Position numbers and translations under genes: made by a program
Notes under the pieces: model-generated
What the model was told of the DNA's origin: nothing
The model's database searches: none
Seen by the model: the letters and a program-made list of their open reading frames with translations, nothing else
Shown: positions 45,151 to 53,960 of the stretch, in pieces
Layout: every line of letters starts with the position of its first letter
How positions within the stretch are numbered: the stretch's first letter is position 1
NCBI RefSeq assembly: GCF_006974145.1
Contig: NZ_CP039456.1
Location: 2,324,001-2,388,000 of the forward strand
Reading direction: 5' to 3'
DNA length: 64,000 bases
Source of the DNA: Changchengzhania lutea
Lineage (GTDB): Bacteria; Bacteroidota; Bacteroidia; Flavobacteriales; Flavobacteriaceae

Positions 45151-46278
45151 CTATTCTAAAATCATTTCCAGCGGCACCCAAATAAATCTTGGTCTATAAA
45201 AGCTTACGTCTTCATGGATACTAGGTACATTAAAACTATTAACACAATACGAAACCAACAACCTATTATCTTGAATATATTGCGGATGTGCCATGGCATT
45301 ATAGGTAAAAATTTCATCTTCAGAGTTTTCCTGTTCTGTAGCATGATACAAATGCTTTTCATTATACCATGGTCCTGTTGGGGTATCTGAAATATACGAA
45401 TAAATATTCCCTGTAAAAAGACCACGTTCCTGCATTACAAAAGCATATTTATCACTATGTTTAAATACAGAAAACTGCTCTGGTGTAAGCTTATTAATTC
45501 CTTTTAAAGGCTGTGTGTCTTTTGGATTTTCTGACCAACTTTCGCCATTAAAAAACTCAAAACGAGTTAGTTTATTGGTAGCATCGTTCATTTGTGCTCT
45601 AGCAACGTGTAAATTTGCATTGGCCTTATCATGCCATGTTCCATAAATATAGGTGTAATCGCCATCTTTTAAAATTGAATGACCGTAATGGACACCATTA
45701 ATATTTGAATACGGGAAATTCTCTCTTGAAATAATATTATAAGTGTCTTTTTCTAATTTAAGATAATCTGTCCCTATGTATTTAAAATTCCAACCTCCAT
45801 CAACAGGGTCAATATGAACAAATCTAGACATGAAAATATGCAATTCATTTTTATACTCATATCCATGCCCTGGCCAATAAAATTCATGGTTTCCATTATC
45901 TTGATTGGGTACTAACATCGTTTCTGGATCGTTAAAATCTCCTTTAAAAATAGCTTTAGATTCCTTTTTGTTTTTATCTAAAACAATAAATGTGTTGTTT
46001 ATCATTTTACAATCAGGATTTCGTTTACCATGTTCAACCTTTGCTAAAAAAGAATCTCCCATCATAAATACCGATGAACCGTTAGATAATGGAAAAGAAA
46101 TAACTCCGTCTGCTCCCGTAACACCTAAGTTATCTGGTATAATTAGCTTACTGAAAATAGTGTCTTTTTCAACGTTTCTGTCTAATTCTATATGGTTAGA
46201 TTTAGATTTTTTATTTTCTTTTTTACAAGAAGAAAACCCTAAACATAGTACTAAAAAAAATCTTAAATATAACTTCAT
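45151..46278 (-). CDS. DUF4185/DUF5005-like beta-propeller lipoprotein C
   Basis: A lipoprotein leader (FLVLCLGFSSCKKEN) precedes the shared motif set: GVTGADGVISFPLSNG, VFMMGDSFLAKV, MINNTFIVL, YWPGHGYEYKN, DYTYIYGTWHD, TPTGPWYNEK, YNAMAHPQY, LLVSYCVNS and YRPRFIWV. It has 375 residues and is closest to propeller A in motif detail (WPGHG kept). It lies 11 bp after propeller D and 70 bp before the GntR start, in the same direction. Activity is unknown; a glycosidase is possible by analogy with GH183. Confidence 0.65.
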   Translation of the reverse strand: MKLYLRFFLVLCLGFSSCKKENKKSKSNHIELDRNVEKDTIFSKLIIPDNLGVTGADGVISFPLSNGSSVFMMGDSFLAKVEHGKRNPDCKMINNTFIVLDKNKKESKAIFKGDFNDPETMLVPNQDNGNHEFYWPGHGYEYKNELHIFMSRFVHIDPVDGGWNFKYIGTDYLKLEKDTYNIISRENFPYSNINGVHYGHSILKDGDYTYIYGTWHDKANANLHVARAQMNDATNKLTRFEFFNGESWSENPKDTQPLKGINKLTPEQFSVFKHSDKYAFVMQERGLFTGNIYSYISDTPTGPWYNEKHLYHATEQENSEDEIFTYNAMAHPQYIQDNRLLVSYCVNSFNVPSIHEDVSFYRPRFIWVPLEMILE

Positions 46279-46289
46279 AACTAAATGTT

Positions 46290-48538
46290 TTAATAAATTG
46301 AAGGTGACTTAATCGGTTTTGTTTTAAAATCTAAAATCAAGTCTTTTGATGGATTTCTCCAAACTCTGCATAATGGCTCTTCACTTCTTGAAAACCCCGG
46401 TTTTTTAAAATTTTCATTTGTTGAATAATAGACTTCATTTGTTACGTTATTTTTAAAAACGTATAAATTCACAACTGATGGAGAGAATTTTGCCCACCAT
46501 TTTCTTTCTCCTTTTAAAGAACCTTCCCATATGCCCTTAAATGTAGAGTTTTCCTTAGCCCAAGTACCCTTTAATTTTCCAGCACTAACGGTTGCTTTTA
46601 AATTATAAACACCTTCGCTATGATTTAATTTTGCATAAAGCGTATCGTTTATAATTCTGCATTTTATAATATTAAAATGCAACTTATTTGTAGCTACTTT
46701 TAATTCCTTGTTTTCAGACACTATCTTTAAATTAAATGCATTATCAAAATGTTCATAATGGATTTTGGATTCCCATGTTCCTAAAAATGGTTCTTGATTA
46801 TTTTTTCTTGGGGGTAAAGCAAAAAACGCTGGCTTATTACTTGTTCTATTTAATGTTAACTCATTTTTATTAAAATAAACAGGCACTAAACCTTCAACTT
46901 TTCTATTAGAAGCCATGGCGAAAAAAGGAATTTCGTCAATCTGTGAAACATCGATTGGCTCTTTAAAAAATTCTTTTAATTGATATGTGTTTCCTGATTT
47001 ATAAACAGGAGCTGGCAAATAAGTCTGCTCATTTTCCAAAGATAATTTATACATTATCTGGTTATAATCATAGTAAGGTACTTTTTCTTCATCACTAAAA
47101 AATTTAGTGAATGTGCCTTCGAAAAACACAGTCTTTCCGTTGTCTTTATCTAAAAAAGGATGCTGCGTTGGGTTATATAAAAAACTCAAATGTTCCGCTA
47201 TTTTTTTAGCGTAAACCCATGGTCCCAAAGGCGTATCGGCTTCAGAATACCAGGTATCTGTAGCACCGGTTATTAGTACCCATTTTTTTCTGTAATCGTT
47301 ATAAAATATTGAGCCTCTCCCAAAATACGGTTTGTTAGCAGTTTCAACATCTTCTAAATGAATCCATGCTTCAGAAATTTCTATTTTCCCTGATTTTATT
47401 AATTGATTCTGTCGCTCTAAATTTATATAATCGGTATTCTTTTTCCAGCTGTAATTAAGACTTCCATCTTTTTTTCTATCTAATTGAATAGTCTCTAAAT
47501 CAAAGGATGTTCCTTCCTTTAAACATGTAAATGTTTCGTACTTTTTTGGATCGGCTAAAGAATCTAAATGTGGAACTATACGCTGAAAATTAAATTCATT
47601 GGTCAAATAAACATAGGATTTATTTTCAACTTTAGCTTTAAAAGGATGTTCGCAACGATGAAAATCTGGCATCCACTTTTCAACTTCTTTATAACGCTCA
47701 AAAATATTTTTATCATCATTAAATACGGCAATACCGCGCTCATAATTTAAAAAGAAGGAATTAACATTAGCATATTTTACAACCAATTGCTCGTCACCCT
47801 TTTCGTCCTTTATATTTAGCAACCAGTCGAACCAAACGTAACCAGGATTCTCTAAATTAATCATTGATTTTGATTCTCCTATTTCATTTTCAAAATACAG
47901 ATAATTCATTCCTAATTCAGGATCTAACCCTCCATTTTTAGGAAAAGGTGTAGTTGCTGCCGCAACAGAAAAATTACCATGATATTCTGGAGGCAAAAAG
48001 CTATCGCCCCAAACCCAAAAAACCTCATCTTTATAAATAGTGGCTAAGTTAGAGTCTTGCCCCAAAACCTTTCCATTTAATAAAGGTTTTTCAAGTGGGA
48101 TGTCTTCTTCTAACAAATAACTGTCTTTATAAATACCCAACCCTGTACTACGATACAACCTTTCTGCAACATTTGTTCTTGTCATCTTTACAATAGCACT
48201 ATCTCCAGGTTTACAATGCATTGAAACCGCTCTTTTGCCGTCCTTTCCCATGGCATATTGGTAGCCTTCACATTTAATCTCAAAATAAACGGTTTCGTTC
48301 ATTAACCCAGGCTCATTAAAGGCAATAAGCCCATTGCTATCTGTATAATATTTTTGTTGACTTAGGGGTATAAAACCAACCATTGGAATTCCCCGCCCTG
48401 TTTCATCATCAATAACCTTAATTTTAAAAAAAAATCTTTAGATGAATTATTATCCACACAACTTTGATTTGAGACAAATACGAACAAAATCATCAATAAG
48501 GCAACGATATTTCTAACAAAAAAAGGCTTGTAAATCAT
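46290..48538 (-). pseudogene. Propeller D gene split by a 1-base frameshift in a homopolymer (lipoprotein, about 749 aa if restored)
   Basis: The mature part (46290-48383 frame) has GQDSNLATIY, FWVWGDSFLP, TPLGPWVYAKK and a long beta-rich C-terminus, a larger variant of the other propellers. The signal peptide (MIYKPFFVRNIVALLMILF, lipobox SNQSCVD) is encoded from an ATG at 48538 in another frame. The two frames join at a run of nine T (minus strand; A at 48426-48434). With ten T the reading is KDFFFKIKVIDDETGRGIPMVG, giving a normal Ig-like start. So this is a single gene with a missing base, through mutation, phase variation or sequencing error. Confidence 0.75.
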
Positions 48539-48566
48539 ATTCATAATGAATAATATAAGATAAATA

Positions 48567-48616
48567 TATATATAAACATTTGATAAAAAAATTATTTGTT
48601 CATATGTTCGTATATA
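48567..48616 (-). promoter_or_regulatory. Candidate GntR-linked motif upstream of propeller D
   Basis: On the minus strand, GAACATATGAACAAAT occurs at about 48593-48608, similar to the cores at 44241 and 45076; an AAATGTTTATATATA stretch follows at 48567-48581. It lies 28-78 bp upstream of the propeller D start, where an operator would be expected. Confidence 0.4.
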
Positions 48617-48993
48617 AAGCTGTTTTATGTATTTGTTCATCCTAAATTGAACTTTTGGGGTTAAAAATTAAGAGCGTGTTTTACAAAGCTAATTAATGAA
48701 TTAGAAATGTAGTAGCTTAAATCTCTTAATTAATTGCCCCTTTTTAGTTGCTAGTCCAGTTGAGCTATTCACGTTAAAAAGAACTCAAGAGCATTTAGTT
48801 TTAAAACTTTTATACTAAAATGAAAATAAACTATTTCATGAAAAATTAAGGGTGAAGGAAATAGGTTCACTAATAACTTTTCTAAAAGAAACATGATACT
48901 AATTTATGCCCACAACTTTATTTTTAATTGTGCAAAGCAATAAAAATTATGTCGCTTTTAAAAAATTTGGCATTGCATCTGTAATTTTGTGCT
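48617..48993. other. Spacer between propeller D and lgt without recognisable genes
   Basis: About 375 bp separate the PUL from lgt. I see no frame with family features, no clear hairpin-T tract and no tRNA. It contains only AT-rich sequence. Confidence 0.4.
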
Positions 48994-50139
48994 TTATCTG
49001 TATGAAGTTTCTTTTTTAGAAAAAATAGCAACAGATAAAATTATCAATCCTAAAACAATAAAAGGAAGACTCAATAGCTGTCCCATATTCAAAGACATTT
49101 GGTTCTCGAATGACACTTGATTTTCTTTAAAAACCTCATGAAAAATTCTAATTGAAAATAAAATCACCATAAACAATCCTAATAAAAATCCTGGTTGAAG
49201 CTTTTCTTTTTTTCGGTACCAGATCCAATAAAATAAAATAAAAATTAAAAGATTAGTAAATGATTCATACAATTGCACAGGATGCCGTACAACACCCACA
49301 GCTTCAAAACTAAGATAGAAGGCCTTATTTGTTCTTATAAACTTATACCCCAAATCAGATCCTTTAGGATTAATAACGTGTGAAGACTGTCCCTCTCTAG
49401 TGGGCATCATTTTTAAAAGTAAGCGATCAACTCCCGCCCGTATTCTCTGTTCATAATATTTTTGGTTTTTAAACTGTATCATTATATCTAATACAGGATA
49501 ACCAGGCGACAAAAAACGTTCAGTTTTATTATACGTTGCAGCCTCTACAAATGGCAAGGTTTGCTTTAGTTTATCGGTAAAAGGATTTAATTGAATTACA
49601 CCATAATTTGAAGCAGTTGGCTTACCTATAATTTCAGAATTTACAAAATTCCCGAAACGGATAAAAACCGCTCCAAGAGCTATAACTATGACCATTCTAT
49701 CCAATACTTGAAGATAGGTGTTACCATGCTTCAATTTGTCCCTAATTTGTATTTTAAACCCTTTTATTTTAAGGGCATAAGAATAAAAAGACATAGAAAA
49801 AAGAACACCAAATGCCGTACCATGACTAGATAATCCACCTTTCCAAAATTTAAATAACTCGAAAAAATCAGAATAAAGAAGATTTGTTTGATAAAACAGT
49901 ACATGCCCCATTCGTGCTCCTATTAAAGTGCCAATGACCATGAATATTAATTGTATATCTATGGATGGATGAAATTTTTGTTCCTTTTTATAAATATAAA
50001 AAATGATGAACCTTCCAGTAAAAAAACCAAGAGCAAAAAGAATTGAATACCATTTTAACTTAAAACCATCTATTTGAAAAATATAAATATTGGGTTCCCA
50101 AAAAAAATAATTTAAAAAAAAAAGTAAACTAAAAATCAT
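48994..50139 (-). CDS. lgt: Prolipoprotein diacylglyceryl transferase
   Basis: Lgt transfers diacylglycerol from phosphatidylglycerol to the lipobox Cys of prolipoproteins in the inner membrane. The signature regions are GARMGHVLFYQ, KGGLSSHGTAFGVL, VFIRFGNFVNSEIIGKPT (matching the essential GRIGNFINxE region) and RHPVQLYESF. There are about seven membrane helices. At 381 residues it is longer than the E. coli enzyme (291), because of an insert between the NSEIIG and RHPVQLYE motifs. I believe such inserts are normal in Bacteroidota. It has no operon partners here. Confidence 0.92.
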   Translation of the reverse strand: MIFSLLFFLNYFFWEPNIYIFQIDGFKLKWYSILFALGFFTGRFIIFYIYKKEQKFHPSIDIQLIFMVIGTLIGARMGHVLFYQTNLLYSDFFELFKFWKGGLSSHGTAFGVLFSMSFYSYALKIKGFKIQIRDKLKHGNTYLQVLDRMVIVIALGAVFIRFGNFVNSEIIGKPTASNYGVIQLNPFTDKLKQTLPFVEAATYNKTERFLSPGYPVLDIMIQFKNQKYYEQRIRAGVDRLLLKMMPTREGQSSHVINPKGSDLGYKFIRTNKAFYLSFEAVGVVRHPVQLYESFTNLLIFILFYWIWYRKKEKLQPGFLLGLFMVILFSIRIFHEVFKENQVSFENQMSLNMGQLLSLPFIVLGLIILSVAIFSKKETSYR

Positions 50140-50554
50140 AAACTCTATTTAATAAGTTTTCCTTAAACCCTTTTTCATCAAATACAATTATAAAAGTTTT
50201 ATTTGAATTAATCATTAAGAATCCAAAAAGATAAACAATCTGTAATTTGAGATTTTAGGATATAACACTAAATATTAAGCTTATTTCCTTCTGAGCGTTT
50301 TTGGCTTATAATTTTCAAAAACAATAACTTAATTTTCTATTAAATTTATGACTTGGTTCGTTAATAGGTCAATCAAATTTATCAGATTGTAAAAAGCTTA
50401 AAAGGGATTAGTTCTTTTTCTGCATATTAAAAAAAGTTGTTGTCTGATGGAAGTATTATTCTATCAGGTGATTTAATTAGTAAATCGATTTAAAGCTTTT
50501 TTCCTTAAATTATGTCCTTTAATAATTTAAAACAAAATTATCTTTATCAAGGTA
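50140..50554. other. Spacer upstream of lgt without recognisable genes
   Basis: About 415 bp of AT-rich DNA. I find no supported coding frame and no strong structural signal; the lgt promoter must lie at its left end but I cannot place it. Confidence 0.4.
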
Positions 50555-50890
50555 AAATTTGAAATTTACAAAGACAAAAGAAGGAGGGTTTAAATTTGGA
50601 TTAAACGCAAGTAATGTTCAAAACATCCTTACAAATGAAGATATTCGGCTAAATCTGGTTATACTAATGGTATTAAGCCTTTAGAAAAAATTGAACTGAT
50701 GATTCCAGACATCAAAGATTATAATCTAATAGTGGAAGCCCTTAGTTTAAAAGCTAGTAATTGAAACTAGTGAAATGTATTCATCTAAACGTGCCTTGGA
50801 AAATGGAATTAGTTCTTTAAAGAACAATGCATCTGGTGCAAGTGCTAATGTTTTGGACTTGATTCATGATTTGTGTTACCTATGTGTTAC
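50555..50890 (+). pseudogene. Degenerate DUF1508 (YegP-like) gene
   Basis: Pieces in three frames match the duplicated YegP unit. KFEIYKDK and GGFKFGLNASNVQNILTNED form the first unit; YSAKSGYTNGIKPLEKI continues it after a frame change; LKASN, then IETSEMYSSKRALENGISSL and KNNASGASANV form the second after another. At least three frameshifts separate them, so no full protein is made. Intact DUF1508 proteins are about 110 residues. The remnant runs into the tRNA-Leu terminator region. Confidence 0.75.
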
Positions 50891-50900
50891 CCCAAATAAA

Positions 50901-50926
50901 AAAGCCAACTTTAAAAAGTCGGCTTT
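50901..50926 (-). terminator. Terminator of tRNA-Leu
   Basis: On the minus strand AAAGCCGACTTT pairs with AAAGTTGGCTTT (one G-T pair) around two bases and is followed by TTTTTATTT. It lies 10 bp downstream of the tRNA 3' end. Confidence 0.75.
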
Positions 50927-50935
50927 CCTTTACAG

Positions 50936-51017
50936 TACGGGCGGGGAGACTCGAACTCCCACACATTGCTGCACTAGATCCTAAGTCTAGCGTGTCTACC
51001 AATTCCACCACGCCCGC
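50936..51017 (-). tRNA. tRNA-Leu (anticodon TAG)
   Basis: The minus strand gives an 82-nt cloverleaf. The acceptor GCGGGCG pairs with CGCCCGT (one G-U). The anticodon stem CTAGA/TCTAG encloses loop CTTAGGA with anticodon TAG. There is a long variable arm (class II), and T-arm GGGAG-TTCGAGT-CTCCC. The discriminator is A. The anticodon reads CUN leucine codons. CCA is not encoded. Confidence 0.95.
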
Positions 51018-51117
51018 TAAAGGACTGCAAATATAAACAAGATTTTTAAATTGCAAACTTCAAACCATTAAAAACATTCTTTTTTTATACTTTTGAAAAT
51101 AACTATACAAATACGAC

Positions 51118-52506
51118 ATGAATAATATTCAATCTTATATTTCAGAACACAAAGACCGGTTTTTGAATGAACTAATCGAACTACTGAAAATACCGTCTAT
51201 TAGTGCCGATTCCGCATACAAATCAGATGTTTTAAAAACTGCTGAATCTGTAAAAACAAGTTTAAAAAGTGCCGGATGCGACACTGTAGAAATTTGCGAA
51301 ACCGCAGGCTACCCAATTATATATGGCGAAAAAATAATCGATAAAAACTTGCCTACTATTTTAGTATATGGCCATTACGATGTGCAACCGCCAGACCCAT
51401 TAGATTTATGGCATTCACCGCCATTTGACCCCGTGATTAAAAAAACAGAACTTCATCCCGATGGGGCCATTTTCGCTCGAGGTGCCTGTGACGATAAAGG
51501 ACAGATGTATATGCACGTGAAGGCATTGGAATTCATGACATCTACCAATCAGTTACCTTGCAATGTGAAATTCATGATTGAAGGTGAAGAAGAAATAGGC
51601 AGCTCAAACTTGGCCATTTTTGTAAAAAACAATCGGGAGAAATTAAAAAATGATGTGATATTAATTTCAGATACCGGCATGATTGCAAAAGATGTCCCGT
51701 CCATAACTACCGGATTGCGTGGACTTAGTTATGTTGAAGTTGAAGTCACTGGTCCTAACAGAGATTTGCATTCCGGATTGTATGGCGGTGCGGTCGCAAA
51801 CCCTATTAACGTTTTAACAAAATTGATTGCCTCACTTCACGATGAAAACAATCATATCACCATACCAGGGTTTTATGACAAGGTGGAAGAATTATCTAAA
51901 GGAGAGCGCAAAGAAATGGCAAAAGCACCTTTCAATTTAGAACACTACAAAAAAGCCTTGGATATTGATGCGGTTTACGGAGAAGCCTGCTATACCACGA
52001 ATGAACGTAATTCCATTCGTCCAACACTGGATGTCAATGGCATCTGGGGAGGCTACACCGGCGAAGGCGCCAAAACGGTCATTGCCAGTAAAGCCTATGC
52101 TAAAATATCGATGCGCTTGGTACCAAATCAAGATTGGAAAGATATTACGGAGCTTTTTAAAACGCATTTCGAAAGTATTGCACCAAAAGGGGTAACCGTA
52201 AAAGTATCACCACATCACGGGGGTCAAGGTTATGTCACACCCATAGATAGTTTAGGGTATAAAGCCGCCTCGAAAGCCTATCAAGACACCTTTGGAAAGA
52301 CCCCTATTCCACAGCGTAGTGGTGGCAGTATTCCTATCGTGTCCCTTTTTGAGCAAGAATTAAAAAGCAAGACCATTTTAATGGGCTTCGGTTTAGATAG
52401 CGACGCCATTCATTCGCCAAATGAACATTTTGGTGTGTTCAATTATTTAAAAGGTATTGAAACCATTCCTTTATTCTATAAATATTTTACCGAGTTATCA
52501 AAATAA
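51118..52506 (+). CDS. M20-family dipeptidase
   Basis: This zinc peptidase has 462 residues. Metal ligands appear in VYGHYDVQPPDP (His and following Asp), GACDDKGQ, IEGEEEIGSSN (catalytic Glu and bridging ligand) and DTGM, with the C-terminal His in HSPNEHFGV. The dimerisation domain (GLSYVEVEVTGPNRDLHSG) interrupts the catalytic domain as usual for the family. It lacks a signal peptide. It probably cleaves dipeptides or short peptides in the cytoplasm. It is divergent from the tRNA gene, and a repeat element follows its stop. Confidence 0.92.
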   Translation: MNNIQSYISEHKDRFLNELIELLKIPSISADSAYKSDVLKTAESVKTSLKSAGCDTVEICETAGYPIIYGEKIIDKNLPTILVYGHYDVQPPDPLDLWHSPPFDPVIKKTELHPDGAIFARGACDDKGQMYMHVKALEFMTSTNQLPCNVKFMIEGEEEIGSSNLAIFVKNNREKLKNDVILISDTGMIAKDVPSITTGLRGLSYVEVEVTGPNRDLHSGLYGGAVANPINVLTKLIASLHDENNHITIPGFYDKVEELSKGERKEMAKAPFNLEHYKKALDIDAVYGEACYTTNERNSIRPTLDVNGIWGGYTGEGAKTVIASKAYAKISMRLVPNQDWKDITELFKTHFESIAPKGVTVKVSPHHGGQGYVTPIDSLGYKAASKAYQDTFGKTPIPQRSGGSIPIVSLFEQELKSKTILMGFGLDSDAIHSPNEHFGVFNYLKGIETIPLFYKYFTELSK

Positions 52507-52507
52507 T

Positions 52508-52619
52508 TTGGGCGTTACCACCTTCTGCTATAATGCGCAGAAGGTGGTCGGGCTTTCCGTTTCAATCTTTTTGCTCGTGCCTCACAAAAAGGATTTCCAC
52601 TACAATCCCTAACGCAAAG
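52508..52619 (+). repeat. Flavobacterial intergenic repeat element (REP-like) with a perfect 12-bp hairpin
   Basis: Just after the peptidase stop, ACCACCTTCTGC (52517-52528) pairs perfectly with GCAGAAGGTGGT (52537-52548). It is followed by tcgggctttccg, ctttttgctcgtgcctc, acaaaaaggatttccactac and aatccctaacgc, a block I recognise as a dispersed intergenic repeat of flavobacterial genomes (general recollection, not checked). No T tract follows the hairpin directly, so it is not a plain terminator, although it could act as one. Confidence 0.6.
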
Positions 52620-52639
52620 GGCATACTACATAACAGTCC

Positions 52640-53506
52640 ATGAAAAACCAACACAGCAACCACTTACTTCTATTAGCCTTAGCAACCCTATTGATTAGTA
52701 CCTCTGGTGCCTTAGGGAAATTTATAGATTTACCTACACCTGTTATTATATGGCTGCGTTGTGCCTTGGGCGCTTTATTTCTGTTTATATTTTGTTACTT
52801 TAAAAAGTTCAATATTAAGATAAACGCCAAAAAAGATATTCCAACCATTATTTTAAGCGCCCTACTTTTGGGCGCGCATTGGATATCCTATTTCTATGCG
52901 TTGAAACTATCTAATGTGGCCATAGGCATGTTATCGCTCTTTACCTTTCCGGTGATTACTGCCTTGTTAGAACCCCTATTTGGAAAATCTAAATTAGATC
53001 CTATTCATATTGTATTAGGCGTCATCGTACTCATTGGTATTTATATTTTGGCACCAGAATTCAATTTCGAAAGTGATCATGTTAAAGGTATTTTATTTGG
53101 ATTGTTTTCTGCCATTTGTTATGCCTTACGTAATCTTATTTTAAAACAACATGTGCAACGCTATAATGGTACAGTCCTTATGATGCATCAAATCATGATT
53201 TTAAGTGTGATACTGCTTCCCGTTATGTTTTTAATGGACACAGGTAATATAAAATCGCAACTCCCGTATGTCATTATATTGGCCTTGGTTACCACAGCCA
53301 TAGGGCACTCCTTATTTATTCACAGTTTAAAATATTTCACGGTGAGCACGGCCAGTATTATTGGTAGCGCACAACCCGTCTTCGGGATTATTATAGCCTT
53401 TATATTCTTAAACGAAATTCCCACTAGCAATACCTTTATTGGAGGTGCTTTAATTCTAGCTACCGTTGTTATTGAGAGTGTACGGTCAAAAAAGGCTCGT
53501 TCTTAA
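52640..53506 (+). CDS. EamA/DMT-family transporter
   Basis: This 288-residue protein has about ten membrane helices in two EamA halves. The first contains LISTSGALGKFIDLPTPVII and then LRCALGALFLFIFC; the second contains VKGILFGLFSAICYALRNLI and IIGSAQPVFGIIIAFIFLNE, the classical signature before helix 9-10. It is a drug/metabolite-type exporter or importer of unknown cargo. No neighbouring genes reveal the substrate. Confidence 0.9.
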   Translation: MKNQHSNHLLLLALATLLISTSGALGKFIDLPTPVIIWLRCALGALFLFIFCYFKKFNIKINAKKDIPTIILSALLLGAHWISYFYALKLSNVAIGMLSLFTFPVITALLEPLFGKSKLDPIHIVLGVIVLIGIYILAPEFNFESDHVKGILFGLFSAICYALRNLILKQHVQRYNGTVLMMHQIMILSVILLPVMFLMDTGNIKSQLPYVIILALVTTAIGHSLFIHSLKYFTVSTASIIGSAQPVFGIIIAFIFLNEIPTSNTFIGGALILATVVIESVRSKKARS

Positions 53507-53528
53507 TATTTCAAAAAAAAATCATCCT

Positions 53529-53568
53529 CTACACTTGTAGAATACAAATATTTGTTCTACATTTGTAG
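53529..53568 (+). promoter_or_regulatory. BlaI-type double operator overlapping a Bacteroidota promoter
   Basis: Two copies of CTACA-YT-TGTAG occur at 53529-53540 and 53557-53568, spaced 28 bp centre to centre. Between and within them lie TTG (53535-53537) and TACATTTG (53558-53565), 20 bp apart, matching the TTG-N19-23-TAnnTTTG Bacteroidota promoter. Binding of the downstream BlaI would block both boxes. Confidence 0.75.
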
Positions 53569-53592
53569 AGAACATTCTAAATATTTAGAAAC

Positions 53593-53958
53593 ATGCAACT
53601 CTCAAAAACAGAGGAGGATTTAATGAATTATTTATGGAGGCTTGAAAAAGCCTTCATGAAAGACTTGCTAGATGCTTACCCGGAACCTAAACCAGCGACC
53701 ACCACAGTAGCTACACTTTTAAAACGTATGACGGACAAAGGTTTTATAAATTATAAGTTGTTCGGAAAATCTAGGGAATATTATCCGTTAGTAAAAAAGA
53801 AAGATTATTTCTCTAAGCACGTCAACGGTTTAATTAAGAATTTCTTTAACGACAGTGCCTCACAATTTGCCTCTTTTTTTACTAAAGAAACCAATCTTAC
53901 AAAAAAGGAATTGGAAGACTTAAAAGCTTTAATCGATAGCGAAATTAAAAATAAATAA
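53593..53958 (+). CDS. BlaI/MecI/CopY-family transcriptional repressor
   Basis: A 121-residue winged-helix protein with EEDLMNYLWRLEKAFMKDLL, then ATTTVATLLKRMTDKGFINY (recognition helix) and a C-terminal dimer helix region (NLTKKELEDLKALIDSE). The family represses beta-lactam or other stress genes until cleaved by its M56 partner. It is followed by the M56 gene 2 bp downstream, and its own promoter carries two matching palindromes, so autoregulation is likely. Confidence 0.93.
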   Translation: MQLSKTEEDLMNYLWRLEKAFMKDLLDAYPEPKPATTTVATLLKRMTDKGFINYKLFGKSREYYPLVKKKDYFSKHVNGLIKNFFNDSASQFASFFTKETNLTKKELEDLKALIDSEIKNK

Positions 53959-53960
53959 TC

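Noticed and set aside
48362-48640. A separate 92-codon minus-strand protein upstream of propeller D
   Set aside because: It contains the lipobox signal peptide that belongs to propeller D; the frames join at a homopolymer slip, so it is the 5' part of that gene.
50775-50984. A plus-strand frame ending in GGETRTPT as a small gene
   Set aside because: Its first half is the last piece of the broken DUF1508 gene and its end is translation of the tRNA-Leu antisense; it is not a gene.
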